The notes under the pieces were generated by a model that saw only the letters and a list, made by a program, of their open reading frames with translations, was not told where the DNA came from and ran no database searches. From assembly GCA_964498075.1 (NCBI GenBank), contig CAZCGA010000187.1, positions 1 through 10,300 of the forward strand: a stretch of DNA of 10,300 nt. Direction: 5' to 3'. Origin of the DNA: CAZCGA01 sp964498075. Lineage in GTDB: Bacteria > Desulfobacterota > Binatia > HRBIN30. The translations under genes and the position numbers were made by a program. This document shows, piece after piece, positions 1 through 7,952 of the stretch. The first letter of the stretch is position 1, and every line of letters begins with the position of its first letter.

Positions 1-216
1 CACCGCCCCGCGCTAGGCTTGTCGAAGGGTCTGCCTCGCGTTTATCGACAGTCTCGTAAGGAGGGGGTTCATTGGCCCAACAGACCAGCGCCACAGCGCT
101 GGTCGAGATCTCAGGGTGAGCGGTCGGGTTGTGTTTTTTTATCCGTATTTTACCGCTCACGCTGAGGAGGCCCCTCCTGAGCAGGCGCAATCTTTTCGCG
201 CCGTGTCGAAGGGTCT
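1..216. repeat. Composite of short palindromic interspersed repeats
   Basis: This stretch is built from repeat pieces. A 13-bp direct repeat, TGTCGAAGGGTCT, occurs at 20-32 and 204-216. A 15-bp inverted repeat with one mismatch has arms at 110-124 (CTCAGGGTGAGCGGT) and 152-166. Smaller perfect hairpins lie at 83-104, 165-178 (AGGAGG, 2-nt spacer, CCTCCT) and 184-202 (GGCGC/GCGCC arms). Words of the form TCACCCTGAG and TGTCGAAGGG are typical of interspersed intergenic palindromes in GC-rich genomes, which is family knowledge from memory. The right part (150-216) is read as the 3' end of the RND exporter gene. The 120-bp element inside the cyclase at the other end of the window shows a similar head (TCACCCCGAG) and tail (TATCGAGGGG). 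Confidence 0.7.
83..104. terminator. Perfect 9-bp hairpin downstream of the RND gene
   Basis: GACCAGCGC (83-91) and GCGCTGGTC (96-104) form a perfect 9-bp stem with a 4-nt loop, 46 bp beyond the stop codon of the minus-strand RND gene. No run of T follows the stem on the minus strand, so it is not a classical intrinsic terminator. It may protect the 3' end of the transcript, or may simply be part of the palindromic repeat. The stem is certain; the role is inferred. Confidence 0.35.
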
Positions 217-2738
217 TCGGGGGCCGTCTCGAAGCGTGCGGGCTTGGATGAGACTTTATGTGCGAAGCTGGCGCGGCTCGTCAAGAAGGCGGGGCGGATG
301 GCTTTGACGAACGCCGGCACCACGATCAAGCCGCCGAAGGTGTTGAAGGTCATCAGCAACGCCAACAGCAAGCCCATCTCTGCCTGAAACTTGAGCTCCG
401 AGAACCACCAGAAGATGGTGCCGGCGATCATCGTGCTGGCGGTGAAGATGATCGCCTTGCCCGTGGTGGCGGTGGCGTAGTCGACGGCGTCGTCCAAGGT
501 GCCGCTCTCGTCGTAGGCGTCGATCATGCGGCTGAAGTGATAGATGCCGTAGTCGACGCCTACGCCGGCGCCGGCGGCCGCAACGGGCAACGAGTTGACG
601 TTCAGATCGATGTGCATCAGCACCATCAACGCCTCCGCCGCCAGCTGCGAGAGCACGACGGGGATCATCAGGATCGCCGCCGCCACCCACGATCCGTACG
701 TCAGGTAGAGACAGAAGTAGACGATGGCGAAGATCATGCCGAGATTGATCCAGTACGAGCTCTCCACCGACTCGTTGACGGCAGCGAGAATGCCGAACAG
801 CCCGCCGGCGTAGCGGAAGCGCACGGTCCCCGTGGGATCGGTGTACTGCTTGGCCCAGTTGATGGCGTCCATGATGATGGCGTGCGAGTGCTCGTTGAAC
901 AACGTGATGATCGCCGCGTAGCGTCCGCTGCGGTCCACGAAGCGGCCCAGATCTCCCGCTGCCGCGGCGGATTCGAGGACGGACAGCAGCTCCGTCCGCT
1001 CGCGGAAGGTCGCCGGCAATACGCCCCACTTCGGATCGCCGTCGTGCCAGACGCGCCCCGCCTGCTTGAGCACGTCGGCGATGCTGATGGTCACCCGTGC
1101 CCCACGCGCCGACTGCATGTGGTTGGCGAACTCGTCCATCGCCCGCAACGCCGCAATGTCCTTGACGCCGTCGGGCCGCTGCGTGTCGGCTATTACGATG
1201 AGCTGGCTGGCGCCGAGGAACTTCTCGTTCAACAAGTTGTAGCCGACGTTGTACGGATGCTGCGGAAACAGCAGGGCAGCGCCCGGCGTCATGTCGCCGA
1301 CCTTGAGCTGCCAGCCCCACAGCGGCAGCACGAAGTAGAGGGCGACGGTGACGACGATCACGGCCCAGCGGCGCCGTCCGACGCTGCACTGAATCACAAA
1401 CCGCGTCACCGCCGCGTAGATCATTTCCGAATAGGTCAGCCAGTACCAGCCGAGGATCGGCGTCACCGCAACGAAAGCCCAGAGCCCCGGCACGAGCCGG
1501 GCGGCACTGGCCGCCGCTGCCGTAGCGCTCGCCACCGTCACCAGTGCGGTCGCCGCGCCCGCACGCATGCGGGCACGCCGCGCGCCGGCGTCACGCTGGG
1601 GCGGCGGGTTGATGTAGGACAGGATCACGGGATGCAGCGTGACGACGCTGATGAAGATGGACACCACCCAGAAGCTGCCGAAGATCGCCACCTTCTGCAC
1701 CAGCGGAATCGGCGCTACGGCGACCACAAGCAGCGCCAGGCCGTCGGTGACGATGGAAGCGATCGCCGGCGCAAACAGATGCGAGTACGACACGACGATC
1801 GCCTGCTGCTTGTCGCCGAGCCGATAGAACTCTTCGTGGTAGCGGTCCATCGACTGGACGGAGTGGCTCAGCGCCCGGGCCGTCAGAAAGATGGGGATGA
1901 TGAGCACGAGCGGGTCGAGACTGAATCCGAGCAGGGCGGCAGTCGCCAAGCCCCAGATGCTGGACAGGACCCCGGAGAGAATCGGCACCCAGATCCCCGT
2001 CCAGGTGCGAAAGTACGCGTAGAGCAGGAACGCGAGTGACACGACGGTCAGTCCGAAGATCGCGTACAGCTGCGGTACGTACTGCAGCAGCGAGGCGAAG
2101 AGCCACGGGAAGCCGGTGATGTGAATGCGGTGGTTCGCGTCCTCCTCCGTGGCTTTGAGCTCCATCATGCGCTGGTGGAGGTAGTCGAAGTCCAAATCCT
2201 CTTCCCAGAAGGCGGTGTGCACCACGGCGGCGGTGTCGTCGTTGGCGGTGTAGACGCCGCGCACGGCGGGGTTCGCGTAGACCGTGAAGCGTACGGCCTC
2301 CGCGTCCTCCTGCGTCTGCGGTACGCCGGCCCAGAAGATCTCGCGCACCAGGATCGTCGAGTGGCCGACGGGGATGACGCTCTTCACCTTCGGGTGGGCG
2401 ATCGAGGCGATCTGATACGGCACGACGCCCTTGGTGTAGACCATGAACTTGGTGACGCGATCGAGCTTCTGTAGGGTCTCCGGGTTGTAGATGTCGCCCT
2501 GCTTCACCTCCAGGATCACGCTCATGATGTTGGGCGTGCCGAACATGGAGCGGAACTCGTTGTAGAACTGGATGTACGGATGGCGGCGCGGATATAAATC
2601 GAAGAAGTTCGGGCGCAGCTTGAGATCCTTGAGCGAGTACGCGAAGAACAGGGTGAGCAGGGCGACGATGAGGGTGACCGCGGCACGGTAGCGCAACAGA
2701 AAGCGGAGGTACGCTTCAATCCATCGCTGCGGGATCAT
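150..2738 (-). CDS. RND-superfamily exporter (MMPL/COG1033-like permease)
   Basis: An 862-residue inner-membrane permease predicted to use the proton gradient to move hydrophobic or lipid-like substrates; the substrate is unknown. It has the RND duplication: one N-terminal helix (about residues 13-36) followed by the periplasmic motif LRPNFFDLYPRRHPYI, a large periplasmic domain, and helices at about 220-390. The pattern then repeats, with the second-half helices at about 675-815. The second half has GVGVDYGIYHF with Asp729, the usual position of the proton-relay acid. The matching place in the first half reads LTARALSHSVQSM and has no acid, which I recall as typical of this subfamily. Relatives often sit beside DUF1302/DUF1329 genes, but none is seen here. 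The ATG is preceded by GGAGCAGGCGCG, a good ribosome site. The last ~22 residues (PSTRREKIAPAQEG...) are encoded by palindromic repeat DNA, so the natural C-terminus was probably replaced. Family confidence is high; function is inferred. Confidence 0.9.
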   Translation of the reverse strand: MIPQRWIEAYLRFLLRYRAAVTLIVALLTLFFAYSLKDLKLRPNFFDLYPRRHPYIQFYNEFRSMFGTPNIMSVILEVKQGDIYNPETLQKLDRVTKFMVYTKGVVPYQIASIAHPKVKSVIPVGHSTILVREIFWAGVPQTQEDAEAVRFTVYANPAVRGVYTANDDTAAVVHTAFWEEDLDFDYLHQRMMELKATEEDANHRIHITGFPWLFASLLQYVPQLYAIFGLTVVSLAFLLYAYFRTWTGIWVPILSGVLSSIWGLATAALLGFSLDPLVLIIPIFLTARALSHSVQSMDRYHEEFYRLGDKQQAIVVSYSHLFAPAIASIVTDGLALLVVAVAPIPLVQKVAIFGSFWVVSIFISVVTLHPVILSYINPPPQRDAGARRARMRAGAATALVTVASATAAAASAARLVPGLWAFVAVTPILGWYWLTYSEMIYAAVTRFVIQCSVGRRRWAVIVVTVALYFVLPLWGWQLKVGDMTPGAALLFPQHPYNVGYNLLNEKFLGASQLIVIADTQRPDGVKDIAALRAMDEFANHMQSARGARVTISIADVLKQAGRVWHDGDPKWGVLPATFRERTELLSVLESAAAAGDLGRFVDRSGRYAAIITLFNEHSHAIIMDAINWAKQYTDPTGTVRFRYAGGLFGILAAVNESVESSYWINLGMIFAIVYFCLYLTYGSWVAAAILMIPVVLSQLAAEALMVLMHIDLNVNSLPVAAAGAGVGVDYGIYHFSRMIDAYDESGTLDDAVDYATATTGKAIIFTASTMIAGTIFWWFSELKFQAEMGLLLALLMTFNTFGGLIVVPAFVKAIRPAFLTSRASFAHKVSSKPARFETAPEDPSTRREKIAPAQEGPPQRER

Positions 2739-2861
2739 CGCGCCTGCTCCTTATCACGCCGCGCCTCCGGAGCGATACGCGACCCGCTTCACAGCCTTGA
2801 CAGGCGCCGCCACTGCGCTCACTAAGAGCACTGTGTCGGCACACCAAGGGAGAACGGCATC
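2739..2861. promoter_or_regulatory. Divergent promoter region, RND exporter / methyltransferase
   Basis: This 123-bp gap lies between two divergent start codons and must hold any promoters for both. On the plus strand a perfect TTGACA occurs at 2797-2802, but the bases 16-18 bp downstream (around 2819-2826, TCACTAAG) match a -10 box only poorly. The methyltransferase ribosome site is AAGGGAGA, about 8 bases before its ATG. No clear operator palindrome was seen. The promoter call is tentative. Confidence 0.3.
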
Positions 2862-3920
2862 ATGGCGGTTGATCAACAGAAGCTCCAGGACTTCGTCGGC
2901 AAGGCCATCGGCGACCTGGGCGCGGCGCTGACCGCGGCGCTCATCGTCATCGGCGACAAGCTCGGGCTGTACAAAGCGCTGGCGGGATCACCGCCGCTGA
3001 CGTCGAGTGAGCTGGCGGCGCAGACGCACACCACCGAGCGCTACATCCGTGAATGGCTCAACGCGCAGGCCGCGGCGGGTTACGTCACCTACGACGCCGC
3101 GACGGGGCGCTACTCGCTGTCCGCGGAACAAGCGGTGGCGTTGGCCGATGAAACCAGCCCGGCGTTCGTCCTTGGCGGCTTCCAGGCAATGACCGCGGCG
3201 ATGAAGGTGGAACCGAAGCTGACGCAAGCCTTCAAGAGCGGCAAGGGCGTCGGCTGGCACGAGCATGACCCCGACCTCTTCCAAGGCACCGAGCGTTTCT
3301 TCCGGCCGGGATACCAAGCCAATCTGGTGCGCTCATGGATTCCGGCGCTGGAGGGTGTGGAGGCCAAGCTCAAGGCCGGCGCCAAGGTGGCTGACGTGGG
3401 TTGCGGGTACGGCGGGTCGACGATTCTGATGGGTAAGGCCTTTCCGAAGTCGAGCATCGTCGGCTTCGACTACCATGCTCCGTCGGTCGAGCACGCCCGC
3501 AAGGTCGCGACGCAAGCGGGCGTGGCGGACCGCGTCCACTTCGAGGTGGCGCCGGCGAAGCAGTATCCGGGCACGGACTACGACCTGGTGACCTGCTTTG
3601 ACTGCTTGCACGACATGGGCGATCCGGTCGGTGCGGCCGCGCACGTGCGCTCGACGCTCAACGCCGACGGTACCTGGATGATCGTCGAGCCCTTCGCCAA
3701 CGATCAGGTGCAGGACAACCTCAATCCTGTGGGCCGGGTGTACTACTCGGCCTCGACGCTGGTCTGCACCCCGGCGTCGCTGGCGCAGGAAGTCGGTCTC
3801 GCCCTCGGCGCGCAGGCGGGTGAGACGCGGCTGCGCGAGGTCATCACCGCCGGCGGCTTCACCCGCTTCCGCCGCGCCACGCAGACCGTGTTCAACCTGG
3901 TCCTGGAGGCGAAGCCCTAA
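2862..3920 (+). CDS. Class I SAM-dependent methyltransferase with N-terminal winged helix
   Basis: A 352-residue cytosolic enzyme predicted to transfer a methyl group from S-adenosylmethionine to a small molecule, as in the O-methyltransferase and Rv2258c-like families. Residues ~20-95 look like the winged-helix dimerisation domain (DKLGLYKAL, TTERYIREWLNAQAAAGYV). The SAM-binding Rossmann fold begins at ~172: VADVGCGYGG (177-186) is motif I and IVGFDYH (199-205) carries the acid expected to bind the ribose. DLVTCFDCLHDMGDP (241-255) is the motif IV/post-I region and GTWMIVEPFA (270-279) is motif VI-like. Length and layout match the Rv2258c-like group. The start is supported by AAGGGAGA upstream. 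It diverges from the exporter and faces the CoA transferase. No clustered pathway genes identify the substrate, so none is assigned. Confidence 0.88.
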   Translation: MAVDQQKLQDFVGKAIGDLGAALTAALIVIGDKLGLYKALAGSPPLTSSELAAQTHTTERYIREWLNAQAAAGYVTYDAATGRYSLSAEQAVALADETSPAFVLGGFQAMTAAMKVEPKLTQAFKSGKGVGWHEHDPDLFQGTERFFRPGYQANLVRSWIPALEGVEAKLKAGAKVADVGCGYGGSTILMGKAFPKSSIVGFDYHAPSVEHARKVATQAGVADRVHFEVAPAKQYPGTDYDLVTCFDCLHDMGDPVGAAAHVRSTLNADGTWMIVEPFANDQVQDNLNPVGRVYYSASTLVCTPASLAQEVGLALGAQAGETRLREVITAGGFTRFRRATQTVFNLVLEAKP

Positions 3921-3930
3921 GTGATCGTCT

Positions 3931-3981
3931 CTGGTCTCTGGTTCCTGGTCTCTCGTTCTTGAACCACAAACCAGAAACCAG
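3931..3981. terminator. Imperfect CTGG-type palindrome between convergent genes
   Basis: CTGGTCTCTGG (3931-3941) pairs with CCAGAAACCAG (3971-3981) at 10 of 11 positions, and the inner bases continue the pairing with mismatches. It fills most of the 72-bp gap between the methyltransferase stop and the CoA-transferase stop, so it could act as a bidirectional terminator or 3' stabiliser. The repeated tgg-ttc-type words also resemble the low-complexity palindromes scattered between genes in some uncultured lineages. There is no strong T-run on either side. The structure is seen; the role is inferred. Confidence 0.45.
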
Positions 3982-3992
3982 CAACCGCCCCC

Positions 3993-5309
3993 CTAAGGCC
4001 AGAACAACCGCCGCGCTTCGCTGCGCAGGCGATCGCGGAAGTCCGGATGCGCCAGGTCGATGAGCGCCAAAGCGCGCTGGCGTTGGGTGAGCCCTTGGAG
4101 ATTCGCGATGCCGTACTCGGTGACTACGAAGTCGATCCATGTCCGCGGCACGGTGACGATCGTTCCCGGCTCGAAGGCGGCCACGATGCGTGACAACGCA
4201 CCGTTCTGCGTGGTGGATGGCAGGACGTGGATGGCGCGACCGCCGGGGGCGCAGAGCGCGCCCATGGTCCACACCAGCTGGCCGCCCGGGCCCGTGTACA
4301 TCACCGGCCCGATCGACTCCGACGCCACCTGCCCGGTGAGGTCGATCGCCGACGCCTGATTGATCGTCACCAAATTGCGGATGCCGGCGATGCGCGGCAG
4401 ATTGTTCACCCACTCGATGTCGCGTAGCTCAATCAGCGGGTTGTCGGCGCAGAAGTCGAAGTCAGCGCCGGGGACGATGAACGACGCCGTCGCCACACCG
4501 GGCTGCGCATCCTTGTAGCATCCGGTGGCCGCACCGCTCTTGATCAGCTCGACTACCGAGGCCACGAGAATCTCCGAGTCGATTCCCAGGTCGCGCTTCT
4601 CCGTCAGGTAACTGCCCATGCACGACGACAGCGTGCCCGTGCCGATCTGGATCGTGTCGCGATCATTGATCAGCGTCGACACGTACGCCCCGATGACCTC
4701 GGTCACCTCCTGGCGTTCCGGGCTCAGCTCGGGCAGCGGAATCTGAATGTGCCGCTCGAGTTGCTCGACCACCAGGTCGAACTCGGAGAGATGGACGAAG
4801 TTCTCGCCGCGGGTGCGCAGCACGCGCTGGCCCACTTCGGCGACGCGCAACTTGGCGGCGCGCAGCAGCGCCTTCGAGTGCCACAGGCTGTAACCGAAGC
4901 TGACGAAGCCGTGCGCGTCGGGCTCCGACACCAGGCACATGAACGCATCGGCCGACCAGCCGTCGTGGCGACCGTCGGTTTGCACCTTCGAGCCGATGCC
5001 GTAGTCGGTGATCGCGAAGTCACCGCGCCGCGACTGAAAAGCGGGACGGACCAGCTGCGAGATGAAGTCGCTGACGAGCTCGATGTGTCCTTCCCAGCCG
5101 GGCTCGTCCGTCGCCCAGGGGTGCGGATGGCGCGTCGCGCCTTGGAGGACGCGCACGTCATGCAGCTCGTCGCGGCGACGCGCCAAGGCCGAGAGCAGCG
5201 TGACCGGCACCGGACCCATGGCGAAGCGCACCAGGTCTCCCGACTTGACCCGCCGCACGGCGTCGTCGGCGCTGACCAGCTTGTCGGCAAACGTCTCCCG
5301 CCAGTCCAT
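3993..5309 (-). CDS. Acetyl-CoA hydrolase/transferase family CoA transferase
   Basis: A 438-residue cytosolic enzyme of the family that includes acetyl-CoA hydrolase, succinyl-CoA:acetate and 4-hydroxybutyrate CoA transferases. It moves CoA between carboxylic acids via a glutamyl-CoA thioester. The N-terminal half has KLVSADDAVRRVKSGD; the C-terminal half has IQIGTGTLSS (220-229), LGIDSEILV (241-249), AIDLTGQVASESIG (321-334), GPGGQLVWTMGA (340-351) and VTEYGIANLQG (396-406), ending in IDLAHPDFRDRL. Glu246 is the likely catalytic glutamate by position. Two usually conserved stretches are diverged: the NAVL-like loop after the GIG motif is SSCM, and the SDG after the glutamate is VAS, so the substrate may differ from known members. 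The frame stays open upstream to 5456, but the family begins near MDWRETFADKLVS, so the start at 5309 is chosen, although its ribosome site is weak. The CoA acceptor is not assignable. Confidence 0.88.
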   Translation of the reverse strand: MDWRETFADKLVSADDAVRRVKSGDLVRFAMGPVPVTLLSALARRRDELHDVRVLQGATRHPHPWATDEPGWEGHIELVSDFISQLVRPAFQSRRGDFAITDYGIGSKVQTDGRHDGWSADAFMCLVSEPDAHGFVSFGYSLWHSKALLRAAKLRVAEVGQRVLRTRGENFVHLSEFDLVVEQLERHIQIPLPELSPERQEVTEVIGAYVSTLINDRDTIQIGTGTLSSCMGSYLTEKRDLGIDSEILVASVVELIKSGAATGCYKDAQPGVATASFIVPGADFDFCADNPLIELRDIEWVNNLPRIAGIRNLVTINQASAIDLTGQVASESIGPVMYTGPGGQLVWTMGALCAPGGRAIHVLPSTTQNGALSRIVAAFEPGTIVTVPRTWIDFVVTEYGIANLQGLTQRQRALALIDLAHPDFRDRLRSEARRLFWP

Positions 5310-5650
5310 TCGAGTAACCCGCGCTACGCTCCCGAGCAGTGCGCGCAGCAGTCGCACATGTTCCGCGCCGCTGCAAGTCACCCACCATCCTGCCCGCTCT
5401 CGCCCCCACCGTTGGCCTGCCTCTTCGTTGCCATGGGCACGCTCCCTGAGATACAAACTCCATAGGGGTCAACCGTTCGTGCTACGCGGTTCAGTTCAAC
5501 GGGGTCTTTCCGCCATCCGGCCTGCGGGCCCGTCTTCGCCCCCGCAGGTCTCGTTCCGCCGGACGACGGAAAAACCCTCTGACGTTGGGCGGGCACCGAA
5601 CCCTCGCGCATTCAGGATGAGCCGCGAAGCAGCGAATGGGAGAAGCAAGT
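5310..5650. other. Divergent intergenic region with a hairpin
   Basis: These 341 bases separate the minus-strand CoA transferase from the plus-strand TPR lipoprotein. I see no convincing gene. The part near 5310-5456 is open in the CoA-transferase frame but does not look like that family. A perfect 8-bp stem, CCTGCGGG (5521-5528) with CCCGCAGG (5541-5548) and a 12-nt loop, is the clearest structure, and a 5-bp stem TTCCG/CGGAA follows at 5554-5571. No clear -35/-10 pair was found. Confidence 0.5.
5521..5548. repeat. 8-bp perfect inverted repeat in the leader region
   Basis: CCTGCGGG and CCCGCAGG flank a 12-nt loop about 100 bp upstream of the lipoprotein start. There is no T-run after it on the plus strand. 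It may be a leader hairpin or an operator, or chance in GC-rich DNA. Only the structure is claimed. Confidence 0.4.
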
Positions 5651-7345
5651 ATGACAAGCGGCAGACTCCCGAGGCGGGAACCAGGTAAGTCAGTGGGGCG
5701 CGCACGTCGTCCTGTCTTCCTGTACCTCGGTGCCGGTCTGATGGTCGTCTTGCTTGGGGGCTGCGCGGGAGAAACGAGAGGCCAGGTCCAGCAACATGCC
5801 GGTCACCCCTTGGGCACGGTTGACTTTTCCATCACCTGCTCCGAACAAGCCCAAGTGGAGTTCAATCGAGCGGTCGCTCTCCTGCATCACATGACGTATC
5901 CACAAGCACGGGAGACATTCCAGAGAGTCGCAACGACCGATCCTCGGTGCGCGATGGCGCATTGGGGCATCGCGATGACGCTGTTTCAACCGCTCTGGCC
6001 GACGCGGCCGCGACCCACAGAGCTCCAGCGGGGGTGGGATGCCGTGCAGAGGGCCAAGGCCCTTCAGCCGCCGACGGACCGGGAACGGCTCTTCGTGGCT
6101 GCGGCGGAGGCGTTTTTCCTCGAACCCGCATCGTCCGATTATTGGCTCCGCATCCGCCGGTGGGAACAGGCCACAGAAAGGGTTTATGCCTCCTTTCCGG
6201 ATGACCCCGAGGCGGCCGCTTTCTATGCCCTGGCGCTTTTGGCCACCGCCCCCTCCGATACGATTTCCCGAGAGCATTCCGACCGGGCCGCCGAAATCCT
6301 TCTCCGCCTGTACGACCGGAATCCGGACCACCCGGGCGCCATGCACTATCTCGTCCACGCCAACGACGTGCCGGGGCGCGAACGAGAATCACTGGAGATC
6401 ACGCGCAAGTACGAGACGGTCGCTCCGCGCAATCCACATGCGCTCCACATGCCAACCCATATCTATACCCGCCTCGGAGATTGGAACGGGGTGATCCGAG
6501 GAAACCTGCGGGCGGCGGAGGCGGCCTTGGAGTATCCCGCGGGGGACCACGGAGAATTCATTTGGGACGAGTTCCCCCACGCGATCGAGTATCTCGTCTA
6601 TGCCTATCTCCAGAAAGGCTCGGACGATGAAGCCGCCGCGCAGTTGAAGCGGCTGCGCGCAACGGCCCGTTTGGAACCCACCTTCAAGACGGCTTTTCAC
6701 CTGGCGTCTACACAGGCCCGCTACACACTGGAGCGGCGCGCCTGGAACGAGGCTGCGTTGCTCGTTCCTCGCGAGCCCGCGACCCTCGACTGGGACCGTT
6801 TCACCTGGCCGGAAGCCATCGCGCGGTTCGCGCGCGGTTTGGGCGCGGCGCACCTGGGCGAAGTCAACGAGGCGAGAGCAGCCGGCGAGCGTCTCGGGGA
6901 ACTCGAAGCTGCGACCCGCAAGGCGGGGGAGGACCTGTTTGCCCGGAACATCCGAGTGCTTCGCCTCGAGTTGAACGCCTGGCTCGCCCATGTGGGAGGG
7001 CAAAGGGAATCCAGTGTTGCGCTGATGCGAGAGGCCGCCGAGCTTGAGGCTTCGACGCCGAAGCACGCCGTGACGCCGGGACCCACGCTCCCCGCGCAAG
7101 AACTATTGGGAGACCTTCTCATGGAGCAGAAGCAGCCCGCGGAAGCACTCGCGTCCTACAAGCGCTCCATAGAACTCTATCCGAGGCGCTTCAACGGGCT
7201 GCTGGGCGCCGCTCAGGCGGCACACGCGCTCGGTGATGCATCCCTGGCGCGCACCTTCTACCAAGAGCTTCTTGACGTTGCTGATGGCGGGACGCGACAG
7301 CCCGCCCTGAGAGAGGCACAGAACTATGTGGCTCAGCGGCGGTGA
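5651..7345 (+). CDS. TPR-repeat lipoprotein of unknown function
   Basis: A 564-residue exported lipoprotein. The first ~20 residues are rich in Arg/Lys, then a hydrophobic stretch (PVFLYLGAGLMVVLLGGC) ends in a lipobox, LGGC, with Cys38 as the lipidation site. The mature part is helical. QVEFNRAVALLHHMTYPQA begins a TPR-like hairpin, followed by DPRCAMAHWGIAMTLFQPLW, a signature of a widespread but uncharacterised TPR protein family. Further motifs include HPGAMHYLVHANDVP and HALHMPTHIYTRLGDW, and a clean TPR lies near the C-terminus (EALASYKRSIELYPRRFNGLLGA, cut here by its continuation). The His-rich conserved segments (HYLVHAND, HMPTHIY) suggest more than a plain scaffold, but no catalytic role is known. 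The ATG at 5651 is preferred over 5636 because GGGAGAAG lies 5-6 bases upstream. It stands alone, with no evident operon partner. Confidence 0.85.
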   Translation: MTSGRLPRREPGKSVGRARRPVFLYLGAGLMVVLLGGCAGETRGQVQQHAGHPLGTVDFSITCSEQAQVEFNRAVALLHHMTYPQARETFQRVATTDPRCAMAHWGIAMTLFQPLWPTRPRPTELQRGWDAVQRAKALQPPTDRERLFVAAAEAFFLEPASSDYWLRIRRWEQATERVYASFPDDPEAAAFYALALLATAPSDTISREHSDRAAEILLRLYDRNPDHPGAMHYLVHANDVPGRERESLEITRKYETVAPRNPHALHMPTHIYTRLGDWNGVIRGNLRAAEAALEYPAGDHGEFIWDEFPHAIEYLVYAYLQKGSDDEAAAQLKRLRATARLEPTFKTAFHLASTQARYTLERRAWNEAALLVPREPATLDWDRFTWPEAIARFARGLGAAHLGEVNEARAAGERLGELEAATRKAGEDLFARNIRVLRLELNAWLAHVGGQRESSVALMREAAELEASTPKHAVTPGPTLPAQELLGDLLMEQKQPAEALASYKRSIELYPRRFNGLLGAAQAAHALGDASLARTFYQELLDVADGGTRQPALREAQNYVAQRR

Positions 7346-7541
7346 CCAGGCACACGACCGCTTTCTCAGACGCGTGCCGCCCAACACCTATAAGGCCTCC
7401 AGTTGTCAAGAGGACGCAGCGGTAGCGTCACGGGGGCGGGGTGGCTCTCGCGGGAAGCAGAAGATTGCGGCAGCCATCCCGGTGTTCCGGGTGCTCAGCG
7501 CCGGGTAACGGGACCCGTCAGTAACTGGTGAGGAAGGCGCA
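7346..7541. other. Gap before the CMD gene, no gene seen
   Basis: This 196-bp gap has no convincing reading frame. It holds an orphan GCCCAAC word (7379-7385) identical to the first core of the attC-like site further on, but no matching GTT-type partner could be found within 130 bp. A short palindrome, ACGGGACCCGT, lies at 7508-7518 just upstream of the CMD ribosome site. Confidence 0.4.
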
Positions 7542-7952
7542 TTGGACAAACTTGCAGAGATCGCGCGGCGCAGGAAGGAGGCGCACGCAAAGCTTCGCAC
7601 CCTCAAGTCAAAGGTTTACGAAGCCTTCCTCCACATGGAAGAGGCGGCGTTCTCGGACGGCGCCCTTCCCAAGAAAACGAAAGAGCTTATCGGAGTCGGA
7701 ATCTCCGTGAAGATCGATTGCGAATCATGCATGCAGTGGCACATCGAGCAGGCAGCTCTGGCGGGAGCTACCATGCGGGAAATTCTCGAGGCAATCGAGG
7801 TTGGGATCGAAATGGGTGGTGGGCCGGCGACGGTGTCGGCTCGATTCGCGCTTGAGGTTCTCGAACGCACCTTTGCTGGAGGCAGCGGCAACGCCCGGCA
7901 CGCCGCCCAACAAGGCCGCTCCAGGCGACGGCGAAAGGCGCGCCGCGCCTGA
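7542..7952 (+). CDS. Carboxymuconolactone decarboxylase (AhpD-like) family protein
   Basis: A 136-residue small helical protein of the CMD/AhpD fold. The motif CESCMQWH gives Cys60, Cys63 and His67, the CxxC...H pattern that in AhpD-type members acts as a peroxidase or disulfide reductase centre. EILEAIEVGIEMGGGPA is the usual second helix pair. These proteins are typically small oligomers that detoxify peroxides or serve as redox partners; the exact reaction here is not known. The start is TTG, chosen because GAGG (7530-7533) lies 8 bases upstream and no ATG gives the full domain. The tail from residue ~122 (AAQQGRSRRRRKARRA region) is very basic and is encoded by the attC-like site, so it is probably not part of the fold. 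It could be the gene of an integron-like cassette. Confidence 0.82.
   Translation: MDKLAEIARRRKEAHAKLRTLKSKVYEAFLHMEEAAFSDGALPKKTKELIGVGISVKIDCESCMQWHIEQAALAGATMREILEAIEVGIEMGGGPATVSARFALEVLERTFAGGSGNARHAAQQGRSRRRRKARRA

Noticed and set aside
258..2039. Long plus-strand open frame opposite the RND gene
   Set aside because: It is rich in His, Asp, Arg and Gly with no domain, and mirrors a clearly real membrane protein gene; a typical high-GC antisense frame.
5310..5456. 49-residue upstream extension of the CoA transferase
   Set aside because: The family begins at MDWRETFADKLVS; the extension has no family match and no better ribosome site.
5554..5571. TTCCG/CGGAA hairpin followed by AAAAA as a terminator
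   Set aside because: On the minus strand the T-run comes before the stem, and on the plus strand it is an A-run; no gene ends here.
7379..7385. GCCCAAC word as the core of a second attC site
   Set aside because: No GTT-type complementary core and no inner stem could be found within 130 bp downstream.
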